Assembly: GCF_020171365.1 (NCBI RefSeq)
Contig: NZ_JAIUZO010000002.1
Coordinates: 1,892,001-1,956,000 of the forward strand
Reading direction: 5' to 3'
Length of the DNA: 64,000 nucleotides
Origin: Qipengyuania gaetbuli
GTDB taxonomy: Bacteria > Pseudomonadota > Alphaproteobacteria > Sphingomonadales > Sphingomonadaceae
A program made the position numbers and the translations under genes. How positions within the stretch are numbered: position 1 is the first letter of the stretch; every line of letters begins with the position of its first letter. Under the pieces are notes generated by a model that searched no databases, was not told the DNA's origin, and was given only the letters and a program-made list of their open reading frames with translations. Shown piece after piece: positions 44,581-54,491 of this stretch.

Positions 44581-45588
44581 ATGCCATCGACGCGCATGCC
44601 GGAGGACATCATTCCCGACGCCACCGAAAAAACCGCCCCGGCAGCAATCGACCGCCGCGCCATCCCGGCCCATGCGAGCGAAGGCGTGTGGACGGCAGCA
44701 GACGGCCATGCACTGCGCCGGATCGACTGGCCGGGTGCCCAAGGCTCGCCGCGCGGCTCGATCCTGTTCCTGCCGGGTCGCGGTGACTTCTACGAGAAAT
44801 ACCTCGAGACGCTGGAAGAATGGCACCGCGCCGGCTGGCGGGTGACCGCAGCCGACTGGCGCGGTCAGGCAGGCTCGGGCCGGCTGGGCGACGATGCGAT
44901 TACCGGCCACGTCGGCGACTTCTCCGACTGGGTCGATGACCTTGCGAACCTGTGGCGCGACTGGTCGGCACAGACCCCGGGGCCGCATGTCCTCGCCGCG
45001 CATTCCATGGGCGGGCATATCGTCATGCGCGCCCTCGTAGACGGTGCCGTATCGCCAGATGCGGTGGTCCTGTCCGCTCCCATGCTCGGCATGAGCGGCC
45101 CGCCCTTGCCGCTGCCGCTGCTTCACGGCGTCGCCAAGGTCATGACCAAGGTCGGGGAACCCACGCGGCCCGCCTGGAAGTGGAGTGAGAAGCCCGGCGA
45201 AATCCCGGCACGCCGCCGCGACCTGCTGACGCATGACGGTGAACGCTATGCCGACGAACTCTGGTGGCGCGAGAAGCGTCCCGAACTGGTCATGGGTCCG
45301 GGCAGCTGGGGCTGGGTCGAGCGTGCCTATGCCTCGACCCGGGCGATCGAGGCTTCGGGCGCGATGGAGGGCATCGACGTGCCGGTGCTCATCGTCTCCA
45401 CCGCGAACGACAAGCTGGTCAGCCACGCCGCGGCCAAACGCGCGGCTGAACGCCTGCCGCGCGGCGAGCTGGTCGAGTTCGGCCCCGAGGCCCATCACGA
45501 GATATTCCGCGAGGTGCCAGCCGTGCGAAACCGCGCGCTCGGCGCAGTGACTGAATTCCTTGACCGGGTGGCGCCCGCCTCGTCGTGA
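44581..45588 (+). CDS. Alpha/beta hydrolase, lysophospholipase-like (PldB type)
   Basis: The 335-residue enzyme has the serine-hydrolase fold with the nucleophile elbow HSMGGH, a GRGDFYEKYLETL segment typical of lysophospholipase/monoacylglycerol lipase relatives, and a late aspartate (STANDKLVS) and histidine (EAHHEIFRE) completing the triad. It probably hydrolyses lysophospholipids or monoglycerides. No signal peptide is evident, so it is likely cytoplasmic. ATG 44581 and ATG 44596 are both possible. It overlaps the next gene by four bases (GTGA). Confidence 0.88.
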   Translation: MPSTRMPEDIIPDATEKTAPAAIDRRAIPAHASEGVWTAADGHALRRIDWPGAQGSPRGSILFLPGRGDFYEKYLETLEEWHRAGWRVTAADWRGQAGSGRLGDDAITGHVGDFSDWVDDLANLWRDWSAQTPGPHVLAAHSMGGHIVMRALVDGAVSPDAVVLSAPMLGMSGPPLPLPLLHGVAKVMTKVGEPTRPAWKWSEKPGEIPARRRDLLTHDGERYADELWWREKRPELVMGPGSWGWVERAYASTRAIEASGAMEGIDVPVLIVSTANDKLVSHAAAKRAAERLPRGELVEFGPEAHHEIFREVPAVRNRALGAVTEFLDRVAPASS

Positions 45589-46682
45589 AGATTTATGATT
45601 TTGCCATCGTCGGGGCCGGCATCGCCGGAGCCAGCCTTGCCGCCGAACTAGCGGAGGCCGGTGCGAGCGTGCTGGTGCTCGAGGCGGAGGACCAGCCCGG
45701 TTACCATTCGACGGGGAGGTCGGCAGCCTTCTGGGAAGAATGCTACGGCGGCCCCGAGATCGTCCCGCTGACGATCGCCTCGGGTGCGTACCTGCGGGAA
45801 CACGGTTTCCTGAGCCCGCGCGGCGCGCTCTACATCGGGCGGGAAAGCGACGCCGGAGAACTCGACGCCTTCATGTCCCGCTTCGCCGATAGCGGCGCGA
45901 CGATCGAACGTATCGGCCGGGACGAGCTGGAAGGCCGTGTCCCCGGCCTGCGCGAGAGCTGGACCTCGGCCATCTGGGAACCTGCCTGTGCCGACATCGA
46001 CGTGGCAGGGCTCCATGCGCATTATCTCGGCCGTGCTCGCCAGCTAGGCGTAGACATCGCGTGCCGCGCGCGGCTGGCTACCGCTTTCCGTAACGACGGT
46101 GCCTGGACGCTGAAGGACACAAAGGGCGAGACCTATCGCGCCGCAGTGCTGGTCAATGCCGCCGGGGCCTGGGCGGACGAGGTGGCCACGCTTGCGGGGG
46201 TGAGGCCCCTGGGCATCCAGCCCTATCGGCGTACCGTTGCCCAATTGCGCACCGATCCGGCACCGGACGCGGACCTGCCGCTCGTTCTCGACATCGCGGG
46301 GAGCTTCTACTTCAAGCCGGAGACGGGCCGGGTGTGGCTCAGCCCGCATGACGAGGATCCGGTCGAGGCCTGCGATGCCGCGCCGGAGGAACTGGCAGTC
46401 GCCGAAGCGATCGAGCGGTTCGAACAGGTCGTCGACTGGAAAGTCCGCGCGCTGGAGCGCAAGTGGGCGGGGCTCAGGAGCTTCGCGCCGGATCGGTTGC
46501 CGGTCTATGGCTTCGATCCGCAGGTCGAGGGATTTGCCTGGTTTGCAGGGCAGGGGGGCTTCGGCATCCAGACGTCACCGGCGGCGGCGCGGCTGGGAGC
46601 CCAGCTGCTGACGGGCGCCACAAGCGATGAAATGACCCGCACAATTGATGCAACACTCTATTCGCCGGCCCGCTTCCCCTAG
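45585..46682 (+). CDS. FAD-dependent oxidoreductase of the D-amino-acid oxidase (DAO) family
   Basis: A 365-residue flavoprotein with the dinucleotide-binding motif VGAGIAGAS (9-17) followed by VLVLEAEDQPGYHSTGRS. The second FAD block is VLVNAAGAWADEVATLAG, and GQGGFGIQTSPAAARLGAQLL lies near the C terminus. DAO proteins oxidise D-amino acids, glycine, sarcosine or 2-hydroxy acids; the substrate is not clear. The GTG start sits inside the stop of the hydrolase gene (GTGA), so the two are translationally coupled and may act on one pathway. Confidence 0.9.
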   Translation: MKIYDFAIVGAGIAGASLAAELAEAGASVLVLEAEDQPGYHSTGRSAAFWEECYGGPEIVPLTIASGAYLREHGFLSPRGALYIGRESDAGELDAFMSRFADSGATIERIGRDELEGRVPGLRESWTSAIWEPACADIDVAGLHAHYLGRARQLGVDIACRARLATAFRNDGAWTLKDTKGETYRAAVLVNAAGAWADEVATLAGVRPLGIQPYRRTVAQLRTDPAPDADLPLVLDIAGSFYFKPETGRVWLSPHDEDPVEACDAAPEELAVAEAIERFEQVVDWKVRALERKWAGLRSFAPDRLPVYGFDPQVEGFAWFAGQGGFGIQTSPAAARLGAQLLTGATSDEMTRTIDATLYSPARFP

Positions 46683-46742
46683 CCAAGCGCATATCATTTG
46701 TTAGTGTGGGGCATCCGAAGCCGCAAAAACGGGAGAAGATCG

Positions 46743-46919
46743 ATGGCTCACCATTTCAAGATCAAGAAGAACAAGGCCGGCGAGTTCGTCGCCTACTTCA
46801 TGTACAATTCGGAAGCGATCTTCTGGACCGAGGGTTACAGCTCGAAGGCCAGCGCCAAGAACGCAATTGAATCGGTCAAGAAGAACGGCCCCGGCGCCGA
46901 AACGGTCGACGAAAGCTGA
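46743..46919 (+). CDS. YegP/DUF1508-family protein
   Basis: A 58-residue single-repeat DUF1508 protein: FKIKKNKAGEFVAYFMYNSEAIFWTEGYSSKASAKNAIESVKKN is the complete YegP-type repeat. Most members carry two tandem repeats; this one has a single unit, a common short form. The function is unknown. GGGAGAA precedes the ATG. It converges with rnhA, whose stop is two bases away. Confidence 0.92.
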   Translation: MAHHFKIKKNKAGEFVAYFMYNSEAIFWTEGYSSKASAKNAIESVKKNGPGAETVDES

Positions 46920-46921
46920 CC

Positions 46922-47371
46922 CTATGACCCCTCGCCGACCGCCGCCCTGTCGGCGGCCTGGTTGGCGAGGGCATCCACCCGTTCGTTTTCCGGGTGGCCC
47001 GAATGGCCGCGGACCCAGTGCCATTCGACATCATGACGCGCCGTCACCTCGATGAGGTCATGCCACAGTTCGGCATTCATGACGGGCTTCTTGCTGGCAT
47101 TGACCCAGCCGCGTTTCTTCCAGCCGTGCACCCACTTGGTAATGCCGTCGATCAGGTACTTGCTGTCGGTATAGATATCGACCTTGCAGGGTTCGATCAG
47201 GGCGGACAGGCCGCGGATAGCCGCCGTCATTTCCATCCGGTTGTTGGTCGTGTGAGGCTCGCCCCCCGACATTTCCTTTTCGTGACGTCCCATGCGCAGC
47301 AGCGCGGCCCAGCCGCCCGGGCCCGGATTGCCCTTGCACGAACCGTCGGTGAAGAGTTCTACGTGTTTCAT
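46922..47371 (-). CDS. rnhA: Ribonuclease HI
   Basis: A 149-residue RNase HI, which cuts RNA in RNA-DNA hybrids and so removes R-loops and primers. The metal-binding carboxylates are Asp9 in [15 protein letters not shown], Glu47 in [10 protein letters not shown], Asp69 in IYTDSKYL and Asp133 in [10 protein letters not shown]; the loop histidine is in [10 protein letters not shown]. It is 28 bases downstream of thrB, a conserved neighbour in alphaproteobacteria, and forms an ispH-thrB-rnhA run. Confidence 0.97.
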   Translation of the reverse strand: MKHVELFTDGSCKGNPGPGGWAALLRMGRHEKEMSGGEPHTTNNRMEMTAAIRGLSALIEPCKVDIYTDSKYLIDGITKWVHGWKKRGWVNASKKPVMNAELWHDLIEVTARHDVEWHWVRGHSGHPENERVDALANQAADRAAVGEGS

Positions 47372-47399
47372 CGCCGTGCGCCCTAGCCGCCTGTTCCGC

Positions 47400-48356
47400 T
47401 CAGGCGAAGACCTTGGTGCCGTTTTCGACGTAGAAATCCCACCGCCGCACGAAATCCATCGGATCCTTGCGCGTCACCAGCGCGTCCGCCGGCGTGTCGA
47501 GCCAGTCTTCGGCCCGGCTGGCAACGAAGCGCAGGCACGCCCCTTGCGCCAGCAGCGGCAGGGCCGACCTTTCGGCATCGCCGAGCGGCCGGACACCGCA
47601 ATAGCCATCCATCAGGGCCTGTCCGATGGCCGCGTCGAACCGCTCGCCGCGCTTGTCGAAGCACCATGCCGCATGGGTGACGGCAAGGTCGTAGGCCATC
47701 GACCCGTTGCAGGCGAAATAGAAGTCGATCATCCCCGTCACCTGCTCGCCCAGCATCAGGACATTGTCCGGGAAGAGGTCAGAATGGATGACGGAACCGG
47801 GCAGGTCGTCCGGCCACGCAGCCACCACCTCGCGGCCCTTTTCGAGAGCGCGCGGAAGGTCGGCATCGATGGAAGCGAGCGCGCTGCTGCCACACCGCTC
47901 CAGTATGGCCAGCGTATTGCAGGGTGCGAGGTCGTCGGTCCGGTCGAGCGGGAATTCGCGCGCGGCGAGATGCACTTCGGCAAGGGCAGCGCCGACCGCG
48001 CGGGCCTGCCCCGGCGTTGGGGCATTGGGCGAAACGCCCGGCAGGAATTCGATCAGCGCCACCGCCTTGCCCTCGATCAGCCGATAGAGGCCGCCGCTGC
48101 GATCATGGATCGTTGCCGGCACCGGGCAATCGCGTTCGGCCAGGTGGTCGAGCAGGCCGAGGAAGAAGGGCAGGTCGCCCGTGTCGATCCGTCGCTCGTA
48201 CATGGTCAGGATAAACCGGCCCTGCGTCGTTTCGACGAGCCAGTTCGAATTGGAGACGCCTTCCGCGATGCCCTTGGCCGAAACCAGTTGGCCGACGTCG
48301 TATTCGGCAATCAGCCGGGCAAGCTCCTCGGCACCGAGATGGGTGTAGACCGCCAA
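47400..48356 (-). CDS. thrB: Homoserine kinase (ThrB2, APH-fold type)
   Basis: The 318-residue enzyme is the aminoglycoside-phosphotransferase-like homoserine kinase, not the GHMP type of enteric bacteria. It makes O-phosphohomoserine for threonine synthesis. Kinase motifs are [13 protein letters not shown] (catalytic Asp and Asn) and [11 protein letters not shown] (metal-binding Asp). The start [12 protein letters not shown] matches the family, and its first codon is TTG, with no strong Shine-Dalgarno. It starts one base after the ispH stop, so translation probably depends on coupling. Confidence 0.95.
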   Translation of the reverse strand: MAVYTHLGAEELARLIAEYDVGQLVSAKGIAEGVSNSNWLVETTQGRFILTMYERRIDTGDLPFFLGLLDHLAERDCPVPATIHDRSGGLYRLIEGKAVALIEFLPGVSPNAPTPGQARAVGAALAEVHLAAREFPLDRTDDLAPCNTLAILERCGSSALASIDADLPRALEKGREVVAAWPDDLPGSVIHSDLFPDNVLMLGEQVTGMIDFYFACNGSMAYDLAVTHAAWCFDKRGERFDAAIGQALMDGYCGVRPLGDAERSALPLLAQGACLRFVASRAEDWLDTPADALVTRKDPMDFVRRWDFYVENGTKVFA

Positions 48357-48357
48357 G

Positions 48358-49335
48358 CTATTCGGTCAGCTGTCGGGGCAGCTTGAACACCATGTTTTCC
48401 TCGGCGGTGGTGATGATTTCCTCGCTCACCTGCCGCCAGTCGGACAGGCGGTCGACCACTTCGCGCACGAGCTTTTCGGGTGCGGAGGCGCCTGCCGTCA
48501 GGCCCAGCGTGGCCACGCCTTCGAGCCATTCGGGCTCAATATCCTCGGCCCGCTGGATGAGGCGGGAATCGGTGCCCATGCGCTCGGCCACTTCGACGAG
48601 GCGGAGCGAATTCGACGAATTGGGCGCGCCGATGACGAGGACGAGATCGCAGCCGCCCGCGATTTCCTTCACTGCCGCCTGCCGGTTGCTGGTGGCATAG
48701 CAGATGTCCTCCGCCTTGGGCGCGACGATCTGCGGATAGCGGTCCTGCAGCGCCTCGATGATTTCGCGCGTGTCGTCGACCGACAGCGTGGTCTGGCTGA
48801 GGAAGGAGAGGTCGTCATCCTGCGTGAAGGGCAGGGCGGCGACGTCCTCGACCGTTTCGACCAGGGTGATCTGGCCTTCGGGGACCTGGCCCATGGTGCC
48901 GATCACCTCGGGGTGGCCGGCATGGCCGATAAAGAGGATATGCTGCCCCTTTTCGATCTGGCGTTCGGCCTGGCGGTGCACCTTGCTCACCAGCGGGCAG
49001 GTGGCATCGACATAAAGGAGCTTGCGCCGTTCGGCCTCGGCCGGGACCGATTTCGGCACGCCGTGGGCGGAAAAGACGACCGGTGCATCGTCGGGCACCT
49101 CGTCCAGTTCCTCGACGAAGATCGCGCCCTTGGCCTTCAGGGAATCGACCACGTAGCGGTTGTGGACGATTTCGTGCCGCACATAGACTGGCGCACCGTA
49201 TTTCTGGAGCGCGCGTTCCACGATCTCGATCGCGCGGTCGACGCCGGCGCAGAAACCGCGGGGTGCCGCAATCAGCAGCTTCAGGGGCAGCCGGGGGTCA
49301 TTGCCCGCAGCGGTGGATGGAAAGGGGGCGTTCAT
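48358..49335 (-). CDS. ispH: 4-hydroxy-3-methylbut-2-enyl diphosphate reductase
   Basis: A 325-residue iron-sulphur enzyme, last step of the MEP isoprenoid pathway. It reduces HMBPP to IPP and DMAPP. The three cluster-binding cysteines lie in [27 protein letters not shown] and [14 protein letters not shown]. The substrate-binding ETVEDV, HAGHPEV and [11 protein letters not shown] segments are also intact. ATG 49335 gives the normal N terminus. First gene of the ispH-thrB-rnhA run. Confidence 0.97.
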   Translation of the reverse strand: MNAPFPSTAAGNDPRLPLKLLIAAPRGFCAGVDRAIEIVERALQKYGAPVYVRHEIVHNRYVVDSLKAKGAIFVEELDEVPDDAPVVFSAHGVPKSVPAEAERRKLLYVDATCPLVSKVHRQAERQIEKGQHILFIGHAGHPEVIGTMGQVPEGQITLVETVEDVAALPFTQDDDLSFLSQTTLSVDDTREIIEALQDRYPQIVAPKAEDICYATSNRQAAVKEIAGGCDLVLVIGAPNSSNSLRLVEVAERMGTDSRLIQRAEDIEPEWLEGVATLGLTAGASAPEKLVREVVDRLSDWRQVSEEIITTAEENMVFKLPRQLTE

Positions 49336-49428
49336 GCGCGCCCCTCTAGCGCTTTGCATCGCGCCAAGCTAGGGCACGCTCGCCCCGGTCGGGTCTTTGA
49401 ATACGAACTTACGAGGAATGCCGCAGAC

Positions 49429-50082
49429 ATGACCAATCGCTTTCGCCTCCTGACCGCACTTGGAATGGGTCTCGCACTGGCGGGATGCAAGAGCGATGGT
49501 GAACTGGTGGTGTCCGGAAACGCGGTCGGCATTACCGCAGTGCGCACGGCCTGCCCGGCTGTCGGCATCCCCGATTATACCGGCGATATCACCGTGTTCC
49601 GCAACACGGGCACCAAGACGCAGGCCGATCTCGACGTGACGGCCGCGATCACCAATTTGACCTCGACCTGCTCGGAAGACGTGGAGCGCGTCTATTCCGA
49701 AGCGAGCTTCGACGTGGTCGCCCGCCGCAGCGATGTGCGCGGCGCGCGCACGGTCGAACTGCCCTATTTCTCCACCGTCCTGCGCGGTGGCAGCGCGGTC
49801 GTCACCAAGCGTGTCGGCACCGTGACGCTGACCTTTGCCGATGGCCAGGAACGCGCCAGCGCGTCGGCCAAGGCAGGTGCCTTCGTCAACCGCGCCGATG
49901 CGACGCTGCCCGCCGACGTGCGCGAACGCATCACCCGCAAGCGCGAGGCGGGCGATCCCGATGCCGCGCTTGATCCGCTGGCCGATCCCGAAGTGCGTGC
50001 CGCCGTCCAGCGCGCGACCTTCGAACTGCTCGTCGGCTTCCAGCTGACCGAAGACCAGCTGCGCTACAACGTCACCCGTTGA
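49429..50082 (+). CDS. Putative lipoprotein of unknown function
   Basis: The 217-residue product has a lipobox (LALAGC, Cys20) and a mature domain with a beta-rich start (ITAVRTACPAVGIPDYTGDITVFRNTG), then ITNLTSTCSEDVERVY and VTLTFADGQERASASAKAGAFVNRADATLP. The two cysteines probably pair. The C-terminal half is helical (LADPEVRAAVQRATFELLVGFQLTEDQLRYNVTR). I do not recognise a named family. GAGGAA precedes the ATG. It sits 63 bases before argS on the same strand. Confidence 0.8.
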   Translation: MTNRFRLLTALGMGLALAGCKSDGELVVSGNAVGITAVRTACPAVGIPDYTGDITVFRNTGTKTQADLDVTAAITNLTSTCSEDVERVYSEASFDVVARRSDVRGARTVELPYFSTVLRGGSAVVTKRVGTVTLTFADGQERASASAKAGAFVNRADATLPADVRERITRKREAGDPDAALDPLADPEVRAAVQRATFELLVGFQLTEDQLRYNVTR

Positions 50083-50145
50083 CCGGGCGGGCGCCAGCGC
50101 CCCTCGCATCTTGCCATTTCGCCCGATTCGTCTAGGCGCGCGGGC

Positions 50146-51885
50146 ATGGCTGACATGCAGACACTCCACGCCTCTTTCGCGGCGAAAATCGACGCTGTTC
50201 TCAATGCTCTCGAGATGGAAGGACAGCTTCCGTCCGGGACCGACCGATCGAACGTCACGGTGGAACCGCCGCGCGATCCCTCGCATGGCGACCTGGCGAC
50301 CAATGCCGCCATGGTGCTGGCCAAGCAGGCGAAGACCAATCCGCGCGCGCTGGCCGAACTGATCGTCGATCACCTCACGCGCGAACCCGATATCGTCGAG
50401 GCCAGCATTGCCGGCCCGGGCTTCATCAACCTGCGCCTTGCCGACACGGCGTGGCTGCGCGAGCTGTCGGCGATTGCCGCCATGGGCGCAGACTATGGCC
50501 GTTCCGCGATGGGCGGCGGCCAGAAGGTCAATGTCGAATATGTCTCGGCCAACCCGACCGGCCCGATGCACATGGGCCATTGCCGCGGCGCGGTGGTGGG
50601 CGATGCGCTGGCGGGCCTGCTGGAATTTTCCGGCCACGAGGTGATCCGCGAATATTACGTCAACGATGCGGGCGGTCAGGTGGACGTGCTCGCCCGCTCG
50701 GCACACCTTCGCTACCGCGAAGCGCTGGGCGAAGACATCGGCGAAGTCCCCGAAGGCCTGTACCCGGGCGAATATCTGAAGCCGGTCGGCAAGACGCTGG
50801 CTGCCGAATTCGGCGACAAATACGCCGCTGCTCCCGAAGGAGAGTGGCTGGTGCTGTTCCGCCAGAAGGCGGTCGCGGCGATGATGGACATGATCCGCGC
50901 CGACCTCGCGCTACTGGGCATCAATCACGACACCTTCGCCTCCGAGGCCGAATTGCAGGCCGCCGGAAAGCCCGAAGATGCCGAAAAGTGGCTGCGCGAA
51001 CACGGCTTCGTCTATGACGGCGTGCTCGAAGCGCCCAAGGGCAAGGCCCCGCCCGAAGACTGGGAGCCGGTCGAACTGCCGCTGTTCCGTTCGACCCGGT
51101 TCGGCGACGACCAAGACCGCCCGATCAAGAAATCGAACGGGACCTGGACCTATTTCGGGGCCGACCTCGCCTATCACTTGCAGAAGGCGGAGAAGGCCGA
51201 TGCGCTGATCGATATCTGGGGCGCCGACCATGCCGGTACGGTCAAGCGGATCAAGGCGGCCGTCGCCGCGCTTTCCGAAGGGCAGGGCCAGCCGATCCCC
51301 TTCGACGTGAAGCTGGTGCAGATGGTCAACCTGATGCGCGACGGCGAGCCGGTGAAGATGTCCAAGCGTTCGGGCACTTTCGTGACGCTGGCCGACGTGG
51401 TCGAGGAAGTGGGGAAGGACGTGGTGCGTTTCACCATGCTGACCCGCAAGCCCGAAGCGCAGATGGAATTCGACTTCGCCAAGGTGGTCGAGGCCAGCAA
51501 GGACAACCCGGTCTTCTACCTCCAGTACGCCCATGCGCGTATCCGCTCGACGCTGCGCAAGGCTGGTGTCGAGCCGAGCGATGCGCATCTTGATCGCCTC
51601 GGCGCGGACGAACTGGCGCTGGTGCGCGAAGCTGCGCAATTCCCGCGTATCGTCGAGGCCGCCGCGCGCGCCCGCGAACCGCACCGCATCGCCTTTTTCC
51701 TCGGCGATCTTGCCGCCGCCTTCCACAGCTACTGGAATGCGGGTAACGATGATCCGGCAAAGCGCATCATCCAGGAGGGGGATGCCGAATTGACCGGAGC
51801 GCGGCTGTTCGTCGCTTCGCAGATCGGGCAGGTAATCCGCAACGGCCTCGGCATTCTCGGGGTCGAGGCGGTCGAGGAGATGTAG
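50146..51885 (+). CDS. argS: Arginyl-tRNA synthetase
   Basis: The 579-residue class I synthetase is complete. The N-terminal tRNA-recognition domain covers about 1-110 ([17 protein letters not shown]). The HIGH-type motif is HMGH (142-145) in [17 protein letters not shown]; the KMSK-type signature is KMSK (404-407) in [12 protein letters not shown]. The DALR anticodon-binding domain closes the protein. It starts a run argS-SPOR-nagZ-scpA-scpB-tatABC on the plus strand. ATG 50155 is an alternative start. Confidence 0.97.
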   Translation: MADMQTLHASFAAKIDAVLNALEMEGQLPSGTDRSNVTVEPPRDPSHGDLATNAAMVLAKQAKTNPRALAELIVDHLTREPDIVEASIAGPGFINLRLADTAWLRELSAIAAMGADYGRSAMGGGQKVNVEYVSANPTGPMHMGHCRGAVVGDALAGLLEFSGHEVIREYYVNDAGGQVDVLARSAHLRYREALGEDIGEVPEGLYPGEYLKPVGKTLAAEFGDKYAAAPEGEWLVLFRQKAVAAMMDMIRADLALLGINHDTFASEAELQAAGKPEDAEKWLREHGFVYDGVLEAPKGKAPPEDWEPVELPLFRSTRFGDDQDRPIKKSNGTWTYFGADLAYHLQKAEKADALIDIWGADHAGTVKRIKAAVAALSEGQGQPIPFDVKLVQMVNLMRDGEPVKMSKRSGTFVTLADVVEEVGKDVVRFTMLTRKPEAQMEFDFAKVVEASKDNPVFYLQYAHARIRSTLRKAGVEPSDAHLDRLGADELALVREAAQFPRIVEAAARAREPHRIAFFLGDLAAAFHSYWNAGNDDPAKRIIQEGDAELTGARLFVASQIGQVIRNGLGILGVEAVEEM

Positions 51886-51887
51886 GA

Positions 51888-52586
51888 ATGGCCGCAGGCG
51901 GCTACGACCAGGGCGCAGACTGGGACGAAGGCGAGGATCTCGAGCTGATCGACAGCGACGAGCGCTTGCCGTGGCTGGAAGCCGACGAGGAAGAAGGCGA
52001 CGAAGGTGGCTATGCGACCTCGCGCATCGTCCTGATCGGCGTGCTCGCCGTGGTACTGATCGGTGCGATCCTTGGCGGCACCTGGTACTTTCTCGGCGGC
52101 GCGGCCAGCGAACCGCCTGCCGACGGCAGCCTGATTGCCGCTCCCGACGAACCCTACAAGTCGCGGCCCGAAAACCCGGGCGGCAAGACCTATGCCGGCA
52201 CGGGCGACACCAGCTTTGCCGTGGGCGAAGGGCAGACCCGCGAAGGTCGCCTGGCCGACAAGCCCGGCAGCGCCGCCGCCCCGTCGCTTGCGACCACGCT
52301 CAATGCCGGGGACGAGCCCGCAGCCGCGCCTGCCCCGAAGCCGGAACCGCGTTCGGGCGTCGGCGTCCAGGTCGGCGCATTCCCGAGCCGCGAGGAAGCG
52401 GAAGCGGCCTGGGCTCGCCTCATCCGCCAGACCGAGGCGCTGAGCGGGGTAAGCCACCGCGTCATCGAGGCGCAGGTCGATATCGGCAAGGTCTACCGCC
52501 TCCAGGCCGTCGCGGGCGATCGCGGTTCGGCAAACGCGCTGTGCGGCCGGCTGAAGTCCGATGGCCTGCCCTGTTTCGTGAAATAG
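51888..52586 (+). CDS. SPOR-domain membrane protein
   Basis: The 232-residue protein has an acidic cytoplasmic N terminus, one membrane helix at about 46-69 (RIVLIGVLAVVLIGAILGG), a Pro/Ala-rich periplasmic linker and a C-terminal SPOR domain at about 155-232 (GVQVGAFPSREEAEAAWARL to CGRLKSDGLPCFVK). SPOR domains bind peptidoglycan denuded of stem peptides at the division septum. The gene starts two bases after argS and precedes nagZ, giving an envelope-related pair. Confidence 0.92.
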   Translation: MAAGGYDQGADWDEGEDLELIDSDERLPWLEADEEEGDEGGYATSRIVLIGVLAVVLIGAILGGTWYFLGGAASEPPADGSLIAAPDEPYKSRPENPGGKTYAGTGDTSFAVGEGQTREGRLADKPGSAAAPSLATTLNAGDEPAAAPAPKPEPRSGVGVQVGAFPSREEAEAAWARLIRQTEALSGVSHRVIEAQVDIGKVYRLQAVAGDRGSANALCGRLKSDGLPCFVK

Positions 52587-52674
52587 CGCCCGGCCGGCCG
52601 AATAGGGCGCGCTTTCCACACCTCCCGTCGGCAACCCGCTTGCCTGCGAGGGGCAAGCGGCGCAAATTCCTCGC

Positions 52675-53694
52675 ATGTTGCCCGTAATCTTCGGCATTTC
52701 CGGCCCCGAACTGACGGCCGAGGAACGCGCCTTTTTCAAGGACGCCGATCCGGCCGGCTACATCCTGTTCGCGCGCAATTGCGAAGACCGCGACCAGATG
52801 CGCCGGCTGACCGACGATTTGCGGGCCATCCATGGCCGCGACCGCCTGATCGTCTCCATCGACCAGGAGGGCGGGCGCGTTTCGCGCATGAAGCCCCCGG
52901 AATGGCCGAAATTCCCCGCTGGCGAGGCATTCGCGCGCCTGTTCGAAATCGCCCCGGCATCCGCAATCGAGGCAGCCCGCGTGAATGCGGAAGCGATTGC
53001 CCGCGAACTCGCCCGCGTCGGCGTCAGCGTGGATTTCCACGCCCCCTTCGACGTGCGGCGGCCCGAAACGGACAATGTCATCGGCGACCGGGCCTTGGGC
53101 AGCGATCCGATGCAGGTGGCAGCGCTCGGCCGCGCGGTGCTCGACGGGATGGGGCACGCAGGCGTGGTCGGCTGCCTCAAGCACATGCCCGGCCATGGCC
53201 GCGCCACGGTCGACAGCCACAAGGAGCTCCCCCGCGTCGATGCGAGCGAGGCGGAGCTCGAAGTCGATATCGAACCCTTCCGCTCGCTTGCCAGCCACCC
53301 CTTGGGGATGAGCGCGCATATCGTTTTCACTGCCTGGGACGAGCATCGCCCGGCAACGCTTTCGCCCGATGTGATCGGCAATGTCATTCGCGGGAAGATC
53401 GGCTTCGACGGGCTGCTTTTGTCCGACGATATCGACATGCAGGCGCTCGAAGGCACGATCCCCGAACGCTGCGAGAAGGCGCTGGCCGCCGGATGCGACA
53501 TTGCTCTCAACTGCTGGGCGCGCATGGACGACCAGGTCGCCATCGCGAACCGGATCGGTGCTATGGGCGACGAAGCGAGCACGCGCCTCGAACGAGTCCA
53601 CGCGCTGATGGGTGACCCGGCGGACGAGGTCGAGATCGGCCATCTCCTGGCCAAGCGCGACGCGCTGCTCGCGGTGGCGGAGCAGGCGGCATGA
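52675..53694 (+). CDS. nagZ: Beta-N-acetylhexosaminidase NagZ (glycoside hydrolase family 3)
   Basis: A 339-residue cytoplasmic GH3 enzyme that removes N-acetylglucosamine from anhydro-muropeptides during peptidoglycan recycling. Diagnostic is KHMPGHG (169-175), carrying the His of the NagZ acid/base loop, together with SIDQEGGRVSRM and the nucleophile Asp in LLLSDDIDMQALEG. Length and absence of a signal peptide fit NagZ. Its stop overlaps the scpA start (ATGA). Confidence 0.96.
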   Translation: MLPVIFGISGPELTAEERAFFKDADPAGYILFARNCEDRDQMRRLTDDLRAIHGRDRLIVSIDQEGGRVSRMKPPEWPKFPAGEAFARLFEIAPASAIEAARVNAEAIARELARVGVSVDFHAPFDVRRPETDNVIGDRALGSDPMQVAALGRAVLDGMGHAGVVGCLKHMPGHGRATVDSHKELPRVDASEAELEVDIEPFRSLASHPLGMSAHIVFTAWDEHRPATLSPDVIGNVIRGKIGFDGLLLSDDIDMQALEGTIPERCEKALAAGCDIALNCWARMDDQVAIANRIGAMGDEASTRLERVHALMGDPADEVEIGHLLAKRDALLAVAEQAA

Positions 53695-54491
53695 GCGACG
53701 GGCTGCTCTTCGGCGACGCGCCCGAGCAGGCGGACGACTGGGACGGCATTGCCGCCGAGGCGCCGGTCGACGACGGCGCGCTCTATCTCGAACTCGACGG
53801 GTGGGAAGGGCCGCTCGACCTGCTGCTGGACCTCGCGCGGCGCCAGAAGGTCGACCTGCGCGAGATTTCAATCCTCGCCCTGGTCGAGCAATATCTCGAC
53901 TACATCGACAAGGCCGAGGCGCTGAAGCTGGAACTGGCGGCGGACTACCTCGTGATGGCCGCCTGGCTCGCCTACCTCAAGTCCGCGATGCTGCTGCCCA
54001 AGGAAGAGCAGGAAGATCCGAGCCCGGAAGAACTGGCGCTCAAGCTCCAGCTGCGTCTCCAGCGGCTTGGCGCGATGCGCGATGCGGCAGCACGCCTCAT
54101 GGGCGGCGACCGCATCGGGCGCGACGTGTTCCTGCGCGGGGCACCCGAAGGCCTCGCCATTGTCCGCAAGACGCAGTGGCACTGCGACCAGTTCGCGCTG
54201 ATCGAGGCCTATGGCCGGGTCAAGGCGCGCACTGCGCCCGCCATCCACATGGTGCGCGAACGGCCCGTGATGACTCTCGACAGCGCGCTCGAGCGCGTGT
54301 CGAACATGCTGGGCGTGACGCTGGAATGGATGGAAATCCGCGATTTCCTGCCGCCACACGCCGAACCGCGTCTCAAGCGCTCGGCGCTCGCATCGAGCTT
54401 CGTGGCCGCGCTCGAACTCGCCCGGCTCGGCAAGGCCGAGCTTGCGCAGGAGGACATCTTCGGTCCGCTGCGCCTGAGGCGCGTGTCGTGA
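53691..54491 (+). CDS. scpA: Segregation and condensation protein A (kleisin)
   Basis: The 266-residue kleisin bridges the SMC dimer in the Smc-ScpAB condensin complex. The N-terminal motif LDGWEGPLDLLLDLARRQKVDLREISI and the C-terminal winged-helix segment (SFVAALELARLGKAELAQEDIFGPLRL) are both present. It is coupled to nagZ upstream and to scpB downstream through four-base overlaps. Confidence 0.96.
   Translation: MSDGLLFGDAPEQADDWDGIAAEAPVDDGALYLELDGWEGPLDLLLDLARRQKVDLREISILALVEQYLDYIDKAEALKLELAADYLVMAAWLAYLKSAMLLPKEEQEDPSPEELALKLQLRLQRLGAMRDAAARLMGGDRIGRDVFLRGAPEGLAIVRKTQWHCDQFALIEAYGRVKARTAPAIHMVRERPVMTLDSALERVSNMLGVTLEWMEIRDFLPPHAEPRLKRSALASSFVAALELARLGKAELAQEDIFGPLRLRRVS

Noticed and set aside
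44560..44585. GGTTAC-TATTTG-GTAA-like element near cpaA as a CtrA box
   Set aside because: Spacing is one base short and both half-sites deviate, so it does not meet the consensus.
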